A stretch of DNA of 64,000 nucleotides. Origin: Halobacillus kuroshimensis DSM 18393. Its GTDB lineage: Bacteria; Bacillota; Bacilli; Bacillales; Halobacillaceae. Each line of letters opens with the position of its first letter. Position 1 is the first letter of the stretch. The stretch lies in contig NZ_AUDY01000011.1 in the NCBI RefSeq assembly GCF_000425705.1, forward strand, positions 296,356 to 360,355, read 5' to 3'. The position numbers and the translations under genes were made by a program. The notes under the pieces are model-generated. The model was not told where the DNA came from. It did no database searches and saw only the letters and a program-made list of their open reading frames with translations. This document shows positions 17,068 to 25,563 of the stretch, piece by piece.

Positions 17068-18054
17068 ATGGCGGACAATTCTCAACTTTCTTCTGCCGAA
17101 ATCGGGACGTTATGGATGACCTACCAGCAAAAGACCATGATCCTCAGGATGCTGGACTATTTTATAGAAAAAGCGGATGACCGGGAAGCGGAAAAGATTA
17201 TGGTCCATCTGCAGAAGGACATTGAACCCTATGTGGAGAAGATAGAAAAAATATTTGAAAAGCATGGCCTTGAAGTGCCGGTTGGATTTACGAAGGACGA
17301 TGTGACAAAGGAGGTTCCAAAACTCTACGATAATGGTTTTGATATCATGTTCGTCCGGCTTGTGAAAGAAATCAGTATGGGGATGCATACGCTGAACCTG
17401 ACGATGTCTTATCAGAAGAATATTATTGAAATGTACCGTGAACTAACCTACCTTACACAAAAATATTATGAAAAGTGCACCCAGTATCTGCTTGAAAGAG
17501 GACTTCTTCCACAGGCTCCTTATGTCTCCATCCAAAAGCCGGTGGAGCATGTACAGGATAAGGACTACCTGAAAATGTTCAAGCCGGTCAAAGGGAGACG
17601 CGCATTGAATACAGTGGAAATGACCCATATCCATCACGCGATTGAGTCCAATATCATCGGTATGCAGATGATTTACGGTTTTTCACAGGTGGCCAAAGAA
17701 CCTGAAGCGAGAAAGTACTTCCATGAAGGTGGGGAGCTGGCTAAAGGGATTGTGAAGCAGCTGACGACGATCATGTTTGAAAATGATACGCCTGCGCCGA
17801 TGACCCCGGGCGGCAATGTCACCCAGTCTCATCTCTCCCCATTCTCAGATAAAATGATGCTTTATTGTGTCAGTCTGTTCTGCAGCTTCTCGTTAGGAGG
17901 GAACTCGCTGGGGACAGCCTTCAGTCTCCGGAATGACCTGCCTGCGAAACTTTCCTTATTTATGAAGGATATTTTTGAATATGCCCATAAAGGGGCAAAA
18001 TTGATGATTAAACACGGATGGATGGAAGAGCCTCCCCAGACAGAAAAACATTAA
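17068..18054 (+). CDS. DUF3231 family protein
   Basis: 328 residues with the two-repeat helical layout of DUF3231: LSSAEIGTLWMTYQQKTM opens repeat one and LNTVEMTHIHHAIESNIIG opens repeat two at about residue 190. The fold is thought to be ferritin-like with unknown role; members are common and multicopy in Bacillaceae. Near the end PFSDKMMLYCVSLFCSFSLGG is the family's conserved hydrophobic stretch. AATTGGAGGAG precedes the ATG. The 285 bases before it hold no supported gene or clear promoter. Confidence 0.85.
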   Translation: MADNSQLSSAEIGTLWMTYQQKTMILRMLDYFIEKADDREAEKIMVHLQKDIEPYVEKIEKIFEKHGLEVPVGFTKDDVTKEVPKLYDNGFDIMFVRLVKEISMGMHTLNLTMSYQKNIIEMYRELTYLTQKYYEKCTQYLLERGLLPQAPYVSIQKPVEHVQDKDYLKMFKPVKGRRALNTVEMTHIHHAIESNIIGMQMIYGFSQVAKEPEARKYFHEGGELAKGIVKQLTTIMFENDTPAPMTPGGNVTQSHLSPFSDKMMLYCVSLFCSFSLGGNSLGTAFSLRNDLPAKLSLFMKDIFEYAHKGAKLMIKHGWMEEPPQTEKH

Positions 18055-18127
18055 TCATCTTCCTGATTGAATAAAGAGGCTTTTTAACGGGAAGGTACAT
18101 GGTAGTCTGAATGGGAGGGTGTAAACC

Positions 18128-18592
18128 ATGAACAAAATGAACCGAGGAATTGTTACAGCACTGTCAGCGATCGGAATCGCGCAGGCATTGAAAATTGTCA
18201 CACATAAACGAGTGCACGGCGTGTGGGACGTGAAACAGGTGGCGACCACCGGCGGGATGCCAAGCTCCCATTCTGCCGGTGTAGCCGCGCTTGCCTCTTA
18301 TATTGCAGCGAATAAAGGGTCTCGTCATACAGAAACCGCCCTGGCCGTTATTTTTGGTGTCATCGTGATGTATGATGCTCAGGGCATCCGCAGACATACG
18401 GGAGAAATCGCCCAGCTGGTTAACGACCTTGAAGATAATGTCGCTCAAATATCCGGTGATTTTCCCAGCCTTGAATTTGTAGAGCGTGAAAAAGAATTGA
18501 AAGAACTGCTTGGGCATCAGCCTGTGGAAGTCCTGGGAGGGGCCCTTTTAGGTATTGCGCTCGGTTATGCTTCTGCACGCGTGGAAGGATAA
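18128..18592 (+). CDS. Divergent PAP2 family protein (YuiD-like)
   Basis: 154 residues. TTGGMPSSHSA and GVIVMYDAQGIRRHTGEIA are the conserved blocks of the divergent PAP2 (DUF212) family, which resembles acid phosphatase/vanadium haloperoxidases. The SxxSHSA serine-histidine pair and the YDAQGIRR block could form the phosphatase site. There are about four membrane segments. GGGAGGG precedes the ATG. A 40-residue gene follows on the same strand before the terminator. The substrate is unknown. Confidence 0.87.
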   Translation: MNKMNRGIVTALSAIGIAQALKIVTHKRVHGVWDVKQVATTGGMPSSHSAGVAALASYIAANKGSRHTETALAVIFGVIVMYDAQGIRRHTGEIAQLVNDLEDNVAQISGDFPSLEFVEREKELKELLGHQPVEVLGGALLGIALGYASARVEG

Positions 18593-18622
18593 GCGTCACC
18601 CTCATGTAAGGAGGTGGAGCTT

Positions 18623-18745
18623 ATGAGAAAAACAACGGGTTCACGTTCACGGACGAACGTGGATGAAGTGAAGCGATTGAATGCGTTGTCCGGCCTTTCG
18701 TACAACCAGATCAAAGAAAGGCTGGCGAAGAGCCATAAGTCATAA
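18623..18745 (+). CDS. Small basic protein of 40 residues, unknown function
   Basis: A short frame preceded by a perfect AAGGAGGTGG seven bases before the ATG. The product starts MRKTTGSRSRTNVDEVKRL and continues NALSGLSYNQIKERLAK. The second half looks like a small helix-turn-helix-like segment (LSYNQIKERLAK). It lies 30 bases after the PAP2-like gene and 11 bases before a terminator, so it is probably cotranscribed. Strong ribosome site and position support it as real; I do not recognise a family. Confidence 0.65.
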   Translation: MRKTTGSRSRTNVDEVKRLNALSGLSYNQIKERLAKSHKS

Positions 18746-18756
18746 ATTATGGAAAG

Positions 18757-18779
18757 ACCCGGCATATGGCCGGGTTTTT
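18757..18779 (+). terminator. Terminator of the PAP2-like/small protein unit
   Basis: ACCCGGC pairs with GCCGGGT around a five-base loop, followed by T5. Confidence 0.85.
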
Positions 18780-18834
18780 CATGTTTAGGGACATCGGAAA
18801 ATGGAGAGATGAAAAGAACAAGGAGGGGTATCCT

Positions 18835-20022
18835 ATGTCCATCAATCAAACGATTCTGCTGTTATTGATCGGTTATCTTATCTTCACCCTGGACAAAAAG
18901 CAGGAAAACCTTCCTGTTCCCATGATCCTTGTGTTTATTGGGATCGGTTTGTCGTTTCTTCCCTATTTTTCAACCATTGAGGTAACGGAGCATCTGATTT
19001 ATCATGTATTTCTTCCCGCTTTACTATTTGTATCCGCGTACCGCTTCTCACCGGAAGGGTTCAAAAGAAACAGCCAATTGATCATCTTTCTAGCTTCCAT
19101 CGGCATCATAGTAACTGTGGGAATTCTTGGAGCTGCGATTTATGCAGTGAGCGGTCCATTTCTTTCCCTGTCCTTGACAGGGGCGATGCTGATGGCAGCT
19201 GTTCTGACTCCGACAGATCCGGTTTCTGTCGTGTCGATTTTGAAGAACTCGACAAGTGATGACAAGATGGCGGACGTTGTGGAAGGGGAGTCCCTTTTAA
19301 ATGACGGAACGAGCATTGTCATTTTTTCTGTTCTGATGGGGATGTACACAGGAAAGTCCGATGTTTCCCTGCTGTCCTTTTTTGGTGAGTTCCTACTCGT
19401 TTCCCTCGGGGGAATCGCTCTCGGGGCGGCCTTTGGCTGGTTGATCAGTAAAGGGGTCCATTACACGCACAACCGTGAATATCAGGTCATGCTGAGCATC
19501 GTCCTGGCCTACGGGATTTTTAACCTGGCTGAATATACCGGGGTTTCCGGTGTGCTGGCCGTCGTATCCGCCGGTCTGATGCTGTCCTTTGAATACGGAA
19601 GAACGATTAAGGAAGAGCACTTTAAAGAAACTCTGGATGGTTTCTGGGGAGTTGTAGAAACGTCTGCCCTTTCTTTATTGTTCCTGTTGATTGGTGTCGA
19701 AGCCGCAGGGTATCTCGTTTCGACGCTCTGGGGGCTGGCTGCTGTCGTTTTTCTTCTGTCTATAGTGGTCCGGTTCATCGTCATTGCTGGTTCTACGCAG
19801 CTGTTCCCCAACTGGCGGAAGAAAATCAGCTGGCGCGAGTCTGCTCTATTGACATGGGCTGGTTTAAAAGGAACGATGTCCATTTTTCTGATTTTATCAT
19901 TTGAAGCTGAAGTGGATGGGGGAGGTTCTTTTACAGCGCTTGCCTTCGCTGTTGTGATCATCTCGCTTATCCTTCAGAGCGTAGGTGTTGCACCGATTTC
20001 CAAAAAATTATTGAAAGCATAA
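18835..20022 (+). CDS. CPA1 family sodium (potassium)/proton antiporter
   Basis: 395 residues with about twelve membrane segments. TPTDPVSVVSIL and EGESLLNDGTSIVIF carry the Asp residues of the ion-binding site in NhaP/NhaG-type antiporters; AGLKGTMSIFLIL is the third CPA1 signature. It should expel Na+ or K+ in exchange for protons, important for salt and alkali tolerance. The frame opens 23 codons earlier, but AAGGAGGGG before the ATG at 18835 (MSINQTILLLL) sets the start. Single-gene unit. Confidence 0.9.
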   Translation: MSINQTILLLLIGYLIFTLDKKQENLPVPMILVFIGIGLSFLPYFSTIEVTEHLIYHVFLPALLFVSAYRFSPEGFKRNSQLIIFLASIGIIVTVGILGAAIYAVSGPFLSLSLTGAMLMAAVLTPTDPVSVVSILKNSTSDDKMADVVEGESLLNDGTSIVIFSVLMGMYTGKSDVSLLSFFGEFLLVSLGGIALGAAFGWLISKGVHYTHNREYQVMLSIVLAYGIFNLAEYTGVSGVLAVVSAGLMLSFEYGRTIKEEHFKETLDGFWGVVETSALSLLFLLIGVEAAGYLVSTLWGLAAVVFLLSIVVRFIVIAGSTQLFPNWRKKISWRESALLTWAGLKGTMSIFLILSFEAEVDGGGSFTALAFAVVIISLILQSVGVAPISKKLLKA

Positions 20023-20064
20023 ACAAACCGGGGTCCCACCAGGATCACGGTTTGTTTATGCTTT
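20014..20064 (+). terminator. Long inverted repeat at the antiporter gene end
   Basis: AAAGCATAAACAAACCG pairs perfectly over 17 bp with CGGTTTGTTTATGCTTT, with a 17-base loop. The left arm starts inside the last codons of the antiporter gene. T residues are within the right arm, so it may act as terminator or as an mRNA 3'-end stabiliser. Confidence 0.65.
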
Positions 20065-20130
20065 AGGAACAAGATGGATACTGGTTAATTTACGGCATTT
20101 GGAAAAGGATAAAAGAAAGAGTTCAATCGA

Positions 20131-20160
20131 TTGACATCGACATATCATCTGAATTATGAT
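20131..20160 (+). promoter_or_regulatory. Sigma-A promoter of the cystine transporter operon
   Basis: TTGACA (20131-20136) and TATGAT (20155-20160) with an 18-base spacer, 54 bases before the binding-protein ATG. I see no S-box or T-box in the short leader. Confidence 0.7.
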
Positions 20161-20213
20161 ACGTAAGTCATTAAAACTTACAACTTTACTTGGTTTTACG
20201 GAGGGAAAATAAA

Positions 20214-21050
20214 ATGAAAAAATTAACATGGTTATTATCGATCGGTTTTCTTGCCCTTGTTCTGGCTGCCTGCGGAACAAGTGAGGATGAAAACCAAAGT
20301 GCATCGGAAGGGGAAGAGTCCTCTGAAACAGAAGGGAATGGAGATGAAAACCTACTGAAAGAAATCCAGGACAATGGGGAACTCGTCATTGGAACAGAAG
20401 GAACCTATCGTCCGTATACGTTCCATGATGATAATGATGAATTGACCGGTTTTGATGTGGAAATCGCCAGGGAAGTCGCAGACCGTCTCGGAGTAGAAGC
20501 CGTATTCAATGAAACGAAATGGGATTCCATGTTTGCTGGATTGAATGCCGGACGTTTTGATATGGTAGCCAACCAAGTCGGAATCAGGGAAGATCGTCAG
20601 GAGAAATATGATTTCTCCAATCCTTACATCCAGACCTCAGCTGTCGTGGTGACCAACAAAGACAATGATTCCATTCAATCCTTCGAAGATTTGGAAGGCG
20701 TCAATACAGCTCAGTCTCTGACAAGTAACTACCGTGATATCGCAGAGGCCAACAAGGCTGAAATTACAGGTGTGGAAGGTTTTAACGAATCCATGCAGAT
20801 GATTGCGAGCAACCGCATTGAAGCAACGGTCAATGACCGCCTGTCTGTTCTGGACTATATGCAGCAGCGCCCGGAGGCTCCGGTGAAAATTGCCGCTCGT
20901 GCGGATGAAGCTTCTGAAAGCGGCCTGCTGTTCAGAAAAGGAAACGAGGAGCTTGTGGAAGCTGTCAATGAAGCCTTGAAAGAAATGAAGGAAGACGGCA
21001 CATACCTCGAAATTTCTGAGAAGTGGTTTGGTGAAGATGTATCTAAGTAA
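20214..21050 (+). CDS. tcyA: Cystine-type amino acid ABC transporter substrate-binding lipoprotein
   Basis: 278 residues. Signal with lipobox LAAC, then an acidic linker, then a family 3 binding protein fold. EGTYRPYTFHDDNDELTGFD, WDSMFAGLNAGRFDMVANQV and LTSNYRDIAE match L-cystine-binding proteins of the TcyA/TcyJ type. AGGAGGG lies before the ATG at 20214. The permease gene overlaps its 3' end by 14 bases. Cystine specificity is likely but rests on family resemblance. Confidence 0.85.
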   Translation: MKKLTWLLSIGFLALVLAACGTSEDENQSASEGEESSETEGNGDENLLKEIQDNGELVIGTEGTYRPYTFHDDNDELTGFDVEIAREVADRLGVEAVFNETKWDSMFAGLNAGRFDMVANQVGIREDRQEKYDFSNPYIQTSAVVVTNKDNDSIQSFEDLEGVNTAQSLTSNYRDIAEANKAEITGVEGFNESMQMIASNRIEATVNDRLSVLDYMQQRPEAPVKIAARADEASESGLLFRKGNEELVEAVNEALKEMKEDGTYLEISEKWFGEDVSK

Positions 21051-21738
21051 TCTATTCACCAACCCTGACATGCAGGAAAAATACCTGGACATTTTTACAA
21101 GCTCTTTTCTCCCTTTGGTGAAAGGGGCTTTATATTATACGATTCCTTTAACTCTGATCACCTTTGCCATTGGGATCGTGCTTGCCGTTATTACAGCGTT
21201 GATGCGTTTGTCGAACGTGAAGTTTTTCCGGGGCGTGGCCCGCGCTTATGTTTCCATCATTCGCGGCACCCCGCTTCTCGTGCAGTTATTCATAATCTTT
21301 TTCGGTCTACCGTCTCTTGGCGTGACCATCAGTCCTTTTTATTCAGCGATTATCGGTTTCTCCCTGAACATGGGGGCTTATAACTCTGAAATTATTAGAG
21401 CAGCTATTCTATCCATCCCGAAAGGACAGTGGGAAGCCTCCGAGTCCATCGGGATGACAACCGCACAGGCGTTGAAGCGTGTCATTCTGCCGCAGGCGAC
21501 GCGGGTGTCCATCCCGCCGCTTTCCAACTCGTTTATCAGTCTGATCAAGGATACGTCTCTCGCTTCAACCATCACGTACACGGAAATGTTCCGGAAATCT
21601 CAGGAAATTGCTGCTCAAAATTACGAATTTCTACTCGTTTATTCCGAAGCAGCCCTCATCTACTGGATGATCTGTGTGGCTCTGTCGTTCGTTCAGGACC
21701 GGGTTGAAAATCGAATGGAAAGATATGTCGCAAAGTAG
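21037..21738 (+). CDS. tcyB: Cystine-type amino acid ABC transporter permease
   Basis: 233 residues of the HisM-type permease family, about five membrane segments. YVSIIRGTPLLVQLFIIFFG and the EAA loop EASESIGMTTAQALKRVILP are intact. The frame extends upstream to TTG and GTG codons at 21028 and 21031, but the ATG at 21037 (MYLSNLFTNPD) is preferred. It overlaps tcyA by 14 bases, which points to coupled translation. Confidence 0.87.
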   Translation: MYLSNLFTNPDMQEKYLDIFTSSFLPLVKGALYYTIPLTLITFAIGIVLAVITALMRLSNVKFFRGVARAYVSIIRGTPLLVQLFIIFFGLPSLGVTISPFYSAIIGFSLNMGAYNSEIIRAAILSIPKGQWEASESIGMTTAQALKRVILPQATRVSIPPLSNSFISLIKDTSLASTITYTEMFRKSQEIAAQNYEFLLVYSEAALIYWMICVALSFVQDRVENRMERYVAK

Positions 21739-21750
21739 GAGGCTGATACA

Positions 21751-22488
21751 ATGATAAAGGTAAATCAACTTAATAAATATTTCGGTGACCTTCATGTATT
21801 GAAAGATATTGATATGAACGTGAACCGCGGGGAAGTCGTCGTTGTTATCGGACCTTCGGGGTCGGGGAAAACGACGCTGCTTCGTTCGTTGAACATCTTG
21901 GAGACCCCGGAATCCGGTGAAATCACCATTGGGGAACGCTCCCTTGATTTCAGCCGTCCCCAGAAGAAAAAGCAGCTGGTGGAATTTAGGAAGCAGACCG
22001 GGATGGTGTTCCAAAACCATAATCTTTTCCCTCATTTAACCGCTGTCCAAAATGTGATGGAAGGTCCTGTAACGGTTCAGAAGACACCTAAAACAGAAGC
22101 GAAGAAAAAAGCGGCTGATATTTTGAACAAGGTTGGATTGGGGGACAAACTGGATGTGTATCCCCACCAGCTTTCCGGAGGGCAGCAGCAGCGTGTCGGA
22201 ATTGCCCGCGCTCTGGCGACAGGTGTGGAGGTCATCTTGTTCGATGAGCCGACATCTGCTCTCGACCCTGAACTTGTAGCGGACGTTCTTGACGTCATGA
22301 AGGAACTGGCGGAAGAAGGGATGACGATGGTCGTCGTCACCCACGAAATGAAGTTCGCCGAAGAAGTAGCGGACCGTGTTATTTTCATGGATCAGGGAAC
22401 CATTGTGGAAGAGGGGACACCGGATGAGGTGTTTCATTCTACCAAGGAACCGCGGACCCAGCAGTTTCTTCAGCGGATCGGACAATAA
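21751..22488 (+). CDS. tcyC: Cystine-type amino acid ABC transporter ATPase
   Basis: 245 residues, polar amino acid ATPase family. Walker [10 protein letters not shown] (34-42), signature [15 protein letters not shown], Walker [13 protein letters not shown] and switch VVTHEMKFA are all present. It is 12 bases after the permease and ends with a hairpin terminator, completing a three-gene importer operon. Confidence 0.9.
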   Translation: MIKVNQLNKYFGDLHVLKDIDMNVNRGEVVVVIGPSGSGKTTLLRSLNILETPESGEITIGERSLDFSRPQKKKQLVEFRKQTGMVFQNHNLFPHLTAVQNVMEGPVTVQKTPKTEAKKKAADILNKVGLGDKLDVYPHQLSGGQQQRVGIARALATGVEVILFDEPTSALDPELVADVLDVMKELAEEGMTMVVVTHEMKFAEEVADRVIFMDQGTIVEEGTPDEVFHSTKEPRTQQFLQRIGQ

Positions 22489-22519
22489 ACAAGAATCCGG
22501 CTTTTTGAGTAGAGCTGCA

Positions 22520-22551
22520 GACTGTCGAGAAAATTCTCGGCAGTCTTTTTT
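22520..22551 (+). terminator. Terminator of the cystine transporter operon
   Basis: GACTGTCGAGAA pairs with TTCTCGGCAGTC (one G-T pair), then T6-7. The sequence is nearly the same as the hairpin at 13693-13714. Confidence 0.9.
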
Positions 22552-22735
22552 GATGGATCCTGTAAAATGGACGTACCGCTGCCCTGTTCAATCATCAATT
22601 GGTCAAGTCACAGGATTTGTCCGCCTCCTGCCACGGCACCAAAGGAGCGTGACTATCCACATGAAAGATCTTAAGCATCAAGGGAAGAATTATGTTAGGG
22701 TTAACGATAACACTACTATGAATAAAGGAGATTCC

Positions 22736-24184
22736 ATGACACAGACAGGATGGAACTTAAAGCACAGCTATCAACTGCTGCCGGAACATTTTTATGCCAA
22801 AGTGGAACCGACACCAGTCAAAAATCCGGCCTGCGTCGTTTTTAACGACGATCTGGCTGCAGAACTCGGCCTTCCGGATGATTCCAAACAACGCCCGGAA
22901 ATATGGAGCGGAAATGAGCTTCCAGACGGAGCTGACCCGATTGCCCAGGCCTATGCTGGCCACCAATTCGGTCAATTCACGATGCTCGGGGACGGCCGGG
23001 CCGTCCTTCTCGGTGAACAGGTCACGAATAAGGGAAGACGATTTGATATCCAACTGAAGGGGTCCGGACGCACCCCGTTTTCAAGACGTGGCGATGGTCG
23101 TGCAGGACTTGCCCCGATGCTGCGGGAATACATGATTAGTGAATCCATGTATGGACTTGGTATTCCGACGAATCGGAGTCTGGCTGTCACGACAACCGGA
23201 GAACATATCCAAAGGGAAATTGAAATTCCAGGAGCGGTTTTAACCCGCGTTTCCAGCAGCCATCTCCGCGTGGGCACGTTCCAGTATGCTGCCGGCCTTG
23301 GTGATGTGGATGCGCTTCGGCTTTTGGCCGATTACGCCATCCAGCGCCACTATCCTGAAGTGGCAGGAGACGAAAATCGGTATGCCGCTTTTTATGAGAA
23401 GGTCGTGGAAAGACAGGCGGCTCTGATTGCCAAATGGCAGCTGACAGGTTTCATACACGGGGTGATGAATACTGATAACATGGCGATCAGCGGGGAGACG
23501 TTTGATTACGGACCTTGTGCGTTTATGGACGTGTACCACCCGGAAACAGTATTCAGTTCCATCGATGCTCAGGGGCGGTATGCCTATCAAAACCAGCCGC
23601 CTATTGGTCAGTGGAACCTTGCCCGTCTCGCGGAGGCCTTGATACCGATTCTTGATGACGAAGAAGAATCCGCTGTGGAAACGGCTCAGGAGATCCTCAG
23701 CCGCTATGGATCCTATTTTCAAACATACTGGGTCAACGGGATGAGGAATAAGCTCGGATTCTTAAGTGAAGAAAGCCAGGATCGAGCCTTGATGGATGAT
23801 CTTCTGGATATCATGAAAAAGCAGGAAGCAGACTATACAAACACCTTCAGAGCGTTGACTCTTGATCGACCGGAAGAGCTGCCGATGTATCATTCTGTCG
23901 CTTTTTCAAGCTGGTATGATCAATGGAAAAAACGTCTCGAACGACAGGAGCAGCCGCTGCACCTCGCCTTTGAAACAATGAAGAAGGCCAATCCTGCCAT
24001 TATTCCCAGGAACCATAGAGTAGAAGAAGCGTTGGAAGCAGTCATTCAAGAGGATGACTATTCGGTGATGCATCAGCTGATGGAACAATTGAAAAATCCT
24101 TACGCCTATTCCGATGCGCAGGTGGATTACGCCCAGCCTCCAGAGCCGTCAGATCAGCCGTACCGCACGTATTGCGGCACATAA
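22736..24184 (+). CDS. selO: SelO family protein adenylyltransferase (YdiU/UPF0061)
   Basis: 482 residues, the usual bacterial length. [39 protein letters not shown] and [20 protein letters not shown] are the SelO pseudokinase-fold blocks that hold the ATP-binding and metal-binding Asn/Asp residues. SelO transfers AMP to Ser, Thr or Tyr of target proteins and is linked to oxidative stress. The vertebrate and some bacterial forms have a C-terminal selenocysteine; here the tail ends YRTYCGT, with a Cys three from the end in that place. The frame is open 120 codons upstream, but AAAGGAG before the ATG at 22736 fixes the start. Confidence 0.92.
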   Translation: MTQTGWNLKHSYQLLPEHFYAKVEPTPVKNPACVVFNDDLAAELGLPDDSKQRPEIWSGNELPDGADPIAQAYAGHQFGQFTMLGDGRAVLLGEQVTNKGRRFDIQLKGSGRTPFSRRGDGRAGLAPMLREYMISESMYGLGIPTNRSLAVTTTGEHIQREIEIPGAVLTRVSSSHLRVGTFQYAAGLGDVDALRLLADYAIQRHYPEVAGDENRYAAFYEKVVERQAALIAKWQLTGFIHGVMNTDNMAISGETFDYGPCAFMDVYHPETVFSSIDAQGRYAYQNQPPIGQWNLARLAEALIPILDDEEESAVETAQEILSRYGSYFQTYWVNGMRNKLGFLSEESQDRALMDDLLDIMKKQEADYTNTFRALTLDRPEELPMYHSVAFSSWYDQWKKRLERQEQPLHLAFETMKKANPAIIPRNHRVEEALEAVIQEDDYSVMHQLMEQLKNPYAYSDAQVDYAQPPEPSDQPYRTYCGT

Positions 24185-24186
24185 AG

Positions 24187-24218
24187 AAAACCGGTCTCTT
24201 CTTTGAGACCGGTTTTTT
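24187..24218 (+). terminator. Terminator after selO
   Basis: AAAACCGGTCTC pairs with GAGACCGGTTTT around a six-base loop, with a T6 tract. It starts two bases after the selO stop. Confidence 0.93.
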
Positions 24219-24285
24219 AATGGATGTACGTTCCTGACCCTCTCTGCATAAGATAGGGCGAGATTGTAAGGAAGGGAAGATCCAT

Positions 24286-25128
24286 GTGTATCCATACCCA
24301 CCTATGAACAGGCAAGAGACGACTGGAGATATTCTGCAGAACAGCATCGCTTCCAAAGCGGCCGCCGCCCAATTTTATCAGCGCCTTTTTTCGTATGCTC
24401 CTGCTGCAGATCAATCCCTCATCAGGCAGGCTTTTGAAAAAGAATCAGCTGTTTTGAATGAGCAGACCGTCCTTTATACCCAGATGACAGGAAGACAGCC
24501 TTCTCTCAAGGCCGCACCGCCGGCTTTCACGACCTATCAGGATGGGCTGCAGAAAGCATACGAAATGAAGCTCAATCACTATAATTATGATCAGCAGGCG
24601 TTCAGGGCACTGCAGGGCACCCCATGTGAGCCGTGTCTTCAGCGTGCCTGTCAAAGTAATGCCGATGAAGCAGGCCGGTGGTACAGATTGTTGAACCGTC
24701 AGGAAGGCTCAGGATCTACAGTGGACTTCGGCGGTCAGCCTTATGTGCTGGATATCGAAAAAGCGACCGTTCAAAACGATACGTTCCGCACAGCCATCTG
24801 GACGGGGGACGATCTTCAGGTTACGTTAATGAGCATCGGTGTCGGAGATGATATCGGCCTTGAAATTCATCCGGATGTTGATCAGTTTCTCCGTCTGGAG
24901 CAGGGACGTGGGAAAGTACAAATCGGACCTGAAAAAGACCAGCTTACATTTGAACGGGAAGTTTCGGATGACTATGCAATCATGATTCCAGCAGGAATGT
25001 GGCATAACGTAACAAATACCGGGGACGTTCCCATGAAGCTGTATTCCATCTACGCCCCTCCAGAGCATCCATTCGGCACGGTTCATAAGACAAAAGCGGA
25101 TGCGTTGGCTGCGGAGGCTGAAGAATAA
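24286..25128 (+). CDS. Degenerate ferritin-like domain fused to a cupin domain
   Basis: 280 residues. Residues 20-80 resemble the rubrerythrin/ferritin-like helices seen in Bacillus spore-associated proteins (AAAAQFYQRLF, LYTQMTGRQP), but the usual metal-binding Glu/His pairs are not evident. A Cys cluster (CEPCLQRAC) is near residue 115. Residues 150-270 form a single cupin barrel with EIHPDVDQFLRLEQG and IPAGMWHNVTN supplying His ligands. The GTG start at 24286, after AAGGGA, gives a Tyr/Pro N-terminus (MYPYPPMNRQ) common in such proteins; an ATG 18 bases later is the alternative. Function unknown. Confidence 0.7.
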   Translation: MYPYPPMNRQETTGDILQNSIASKAAAAQFYQRLFSYAPAADQSLIRQAFEKESAVLNEQTVLYTQMTGRQPSLKAAPPAFTTYQDGLQKAYEMKLNHYNYDQQAFRALQGTPCEPCLQRACQSNADEAGRWYRLLNRQEGSGSTVDFGGQPYVLDIEKATVQNDTFRTAIWTGDDLQVTLMSIGVGDDIGLEIHPDVDQFLRLEQGRGKVQIGPEKDQLTFEREVSDDYAIMIPAGMWHNVTNTGDVPMKLYSIYAPPEHPFGTVHKTKADALAAEAEE

Positions 25129-25198
25129 AGGTTTGTCATGAGAAACCTTGAGGTTCGATCCCCCTTTTGTAATAATTGAAATAAACAGGGGGGATAAA

Positions 25199-25378
25199 AT
25201 GAAGCTCTCGTATTTTTTATTGCTGATTATTTTCATGATGCAGGGGACGGCATTAGTGAATGTCACCCTTTTTGAAAACAACTGGAACGGTGTGATGCTC
25301 TGGATCAATACCAGTCTTTTTATCATTGCAACCGCTTTAACGGTGAAACCTGCAGATTCCAGTCATAAAGACCATTAA
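25199..25378 (+). CDS. Small two-helix membrane protein
   Basis: 59 residues. Two hydrophobic segments (YFLLLIIFMMQGTALV and GVMLWINTSLFIIATAL) are joined by an Asn-rich loop, with a charged tail SSHKDH. GGGGGG precedes the ATG by four bases. A hairpin terminator starts four bases after the stop, supporting a real gene. Family not recognised. Confidence 0.65.
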   Translation: MKLSYFLLLIIFMMQGTALVNVTLFENNWNGVMLWINTSLFIIATALTVKPADSSHKDH

Positions 25379-25381
25379 AAG

Positions 25382-25414
25382 GTACGTTTCCCCGTATGGG
25401 AACGTACTTTTTTT
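25382..25414 (+). terminator. Terminator after the small membrane protein gene
   Basis: GTACGTT-T-CCC pairs with GGG-AACGTAC (one bulged T) and is followed by T7. Confidence 0.85.
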
Positions 25415-25460
25415 ATGCGGAAGTAGAGGGATGGATTCCGGGTACACTAGGAAAAAGGAT

Positions 25461-25519
25461 TTACATAATTATTACATGGCATTAACTAATTCTTACCATT
25501 ACTTATTCTGTTATTAACA
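25461..25519 (+). promoter_or_regulatory. PhoP box array upstream of alkaline phosphatase
   Basis: Six TTAACA-like hexamers start at 25461 (TTACAT), 25472 (TTACAT), 25482 (TTAACT), 25493 (TTACCA), 25503 (TTATTC) and 25514 (TTAACA). The spacings are 11, 10, 11, 10 and 11 bases, so all lie on one helix face. This is the layout of Bacillus Pho-regulon promoters, where phosphorylated PhoP binds TTAACA repeats in place of a -35. A weak -10 (TAGTAT, 25529-25534) follows. Phosphate starvation should induce the phosphatase and probably the sortase. Confidence 0.88.
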
Positions 25520-25563
25520 TAAGGCTACTAGTATGAACCATGTAATCACATGAACGGAGGAGA

